Below are positions 13,508-13,510 of a stretch of DNA of 13,510 bases, in pieces. The first letter of the stretch is position 1, and each line of letters begins with the position of its first letter. The notes below the pieces were generated by a model. That model was given only the letters and a program-made list of their open reading frames with translations. It did no database searches and was not told where the DNA came from. The stretch is taken from assembly GCA_016712445.1 (NCBI GenBank), contig JADJRB010000014.1:1-13510 (forward strand). The letters run 5' to 3'. The position numbers were made by a program, and so were the translations under genes. The stretch comes from Acidobacteriota bacterium (GTDB lineage: Bacteria; Pseudomonadota; Alphaproteobacteria; Caulobacterales; Hyphomonadaceae).

Positions 13508-13510
13508 TCG

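Overview
The window is about 13.5 kb of a tailed-phage (podovirus-type) genome or prophage. Every supported gene lies on the minus strand, so the transcription order runs from high to low coordinates. The gene content and order resemble Bordetella BPP-1-like podoviruses: TerS, TerL, a small linker ORF, portal, Bbp19-like ORF, scaffold, major capsid, capsid-associated protein, then T7 gp11-like and gp12-like tail proteins. High GC content and family resemblance suggest a proteobacterial host, but the sequence names no species.

Layout in transcription order. From 13507 to 12474 there is an early cluster of very small overlapping ORFs, including a four-cysteine zinc-ribbon protein. From 12473 to 10838 there is a replicative helicase with a DnaB N-terminal domain and a RecA-like ATPase. 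Its stop codon abuts a noncoding region (10627-10837) that holds seven copies of CCCCAAT/ATTGGGG and several hairpins, and could be an origin or operator. Two small ORFs follow (10626-10206). Then comes the packaging module: TerS (10173-9874), a free-standing HNH homing endonuclease (9890-9351) and TerL (9373-7214). TerL is interrupted by an intein (8125-7313) at its nuclease motif. After it come a 65-codon ORF, the portal, a Bbp19-like ORF, the scaffold, two beta-rich virion proteins, the major capsid protein, a capsid-associated protein, a T7 gp11-like adaptor and a T7 gp12-like tail nozzle protein that runs off the left edge.

The most interesting feature is in TerL. The intein has canonical blocks A, B and F/G in the TerL frame. 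A complete 227-aa HNH endonuclease lies wholly inside the intein DNA, but in a different frame of the same strand. A good sigma-70-like promoter (CTGACG-N17-TATAAT) and a GGAGAGG ribosome site sit just upstream of its ATG. This looks like an intein whose homing endonuclease is an independently expressed, overlapping gene rather than an in-line domain.

Many other genes are broken by single-base indels, mostly in runs of C/G, A or T. The breaks are dense at both ends (below about 2.4 kb and above about 12.5 kb) and sparse in the middle. Sequencing or assembly error explains this best, though prophage decay cannot be excluded. For broken genes I give the span from inferred start to inferred stop and say where the frame changes. 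No tRNA, rRNA, CRISPR array, integrase or lysis gene was recognised.
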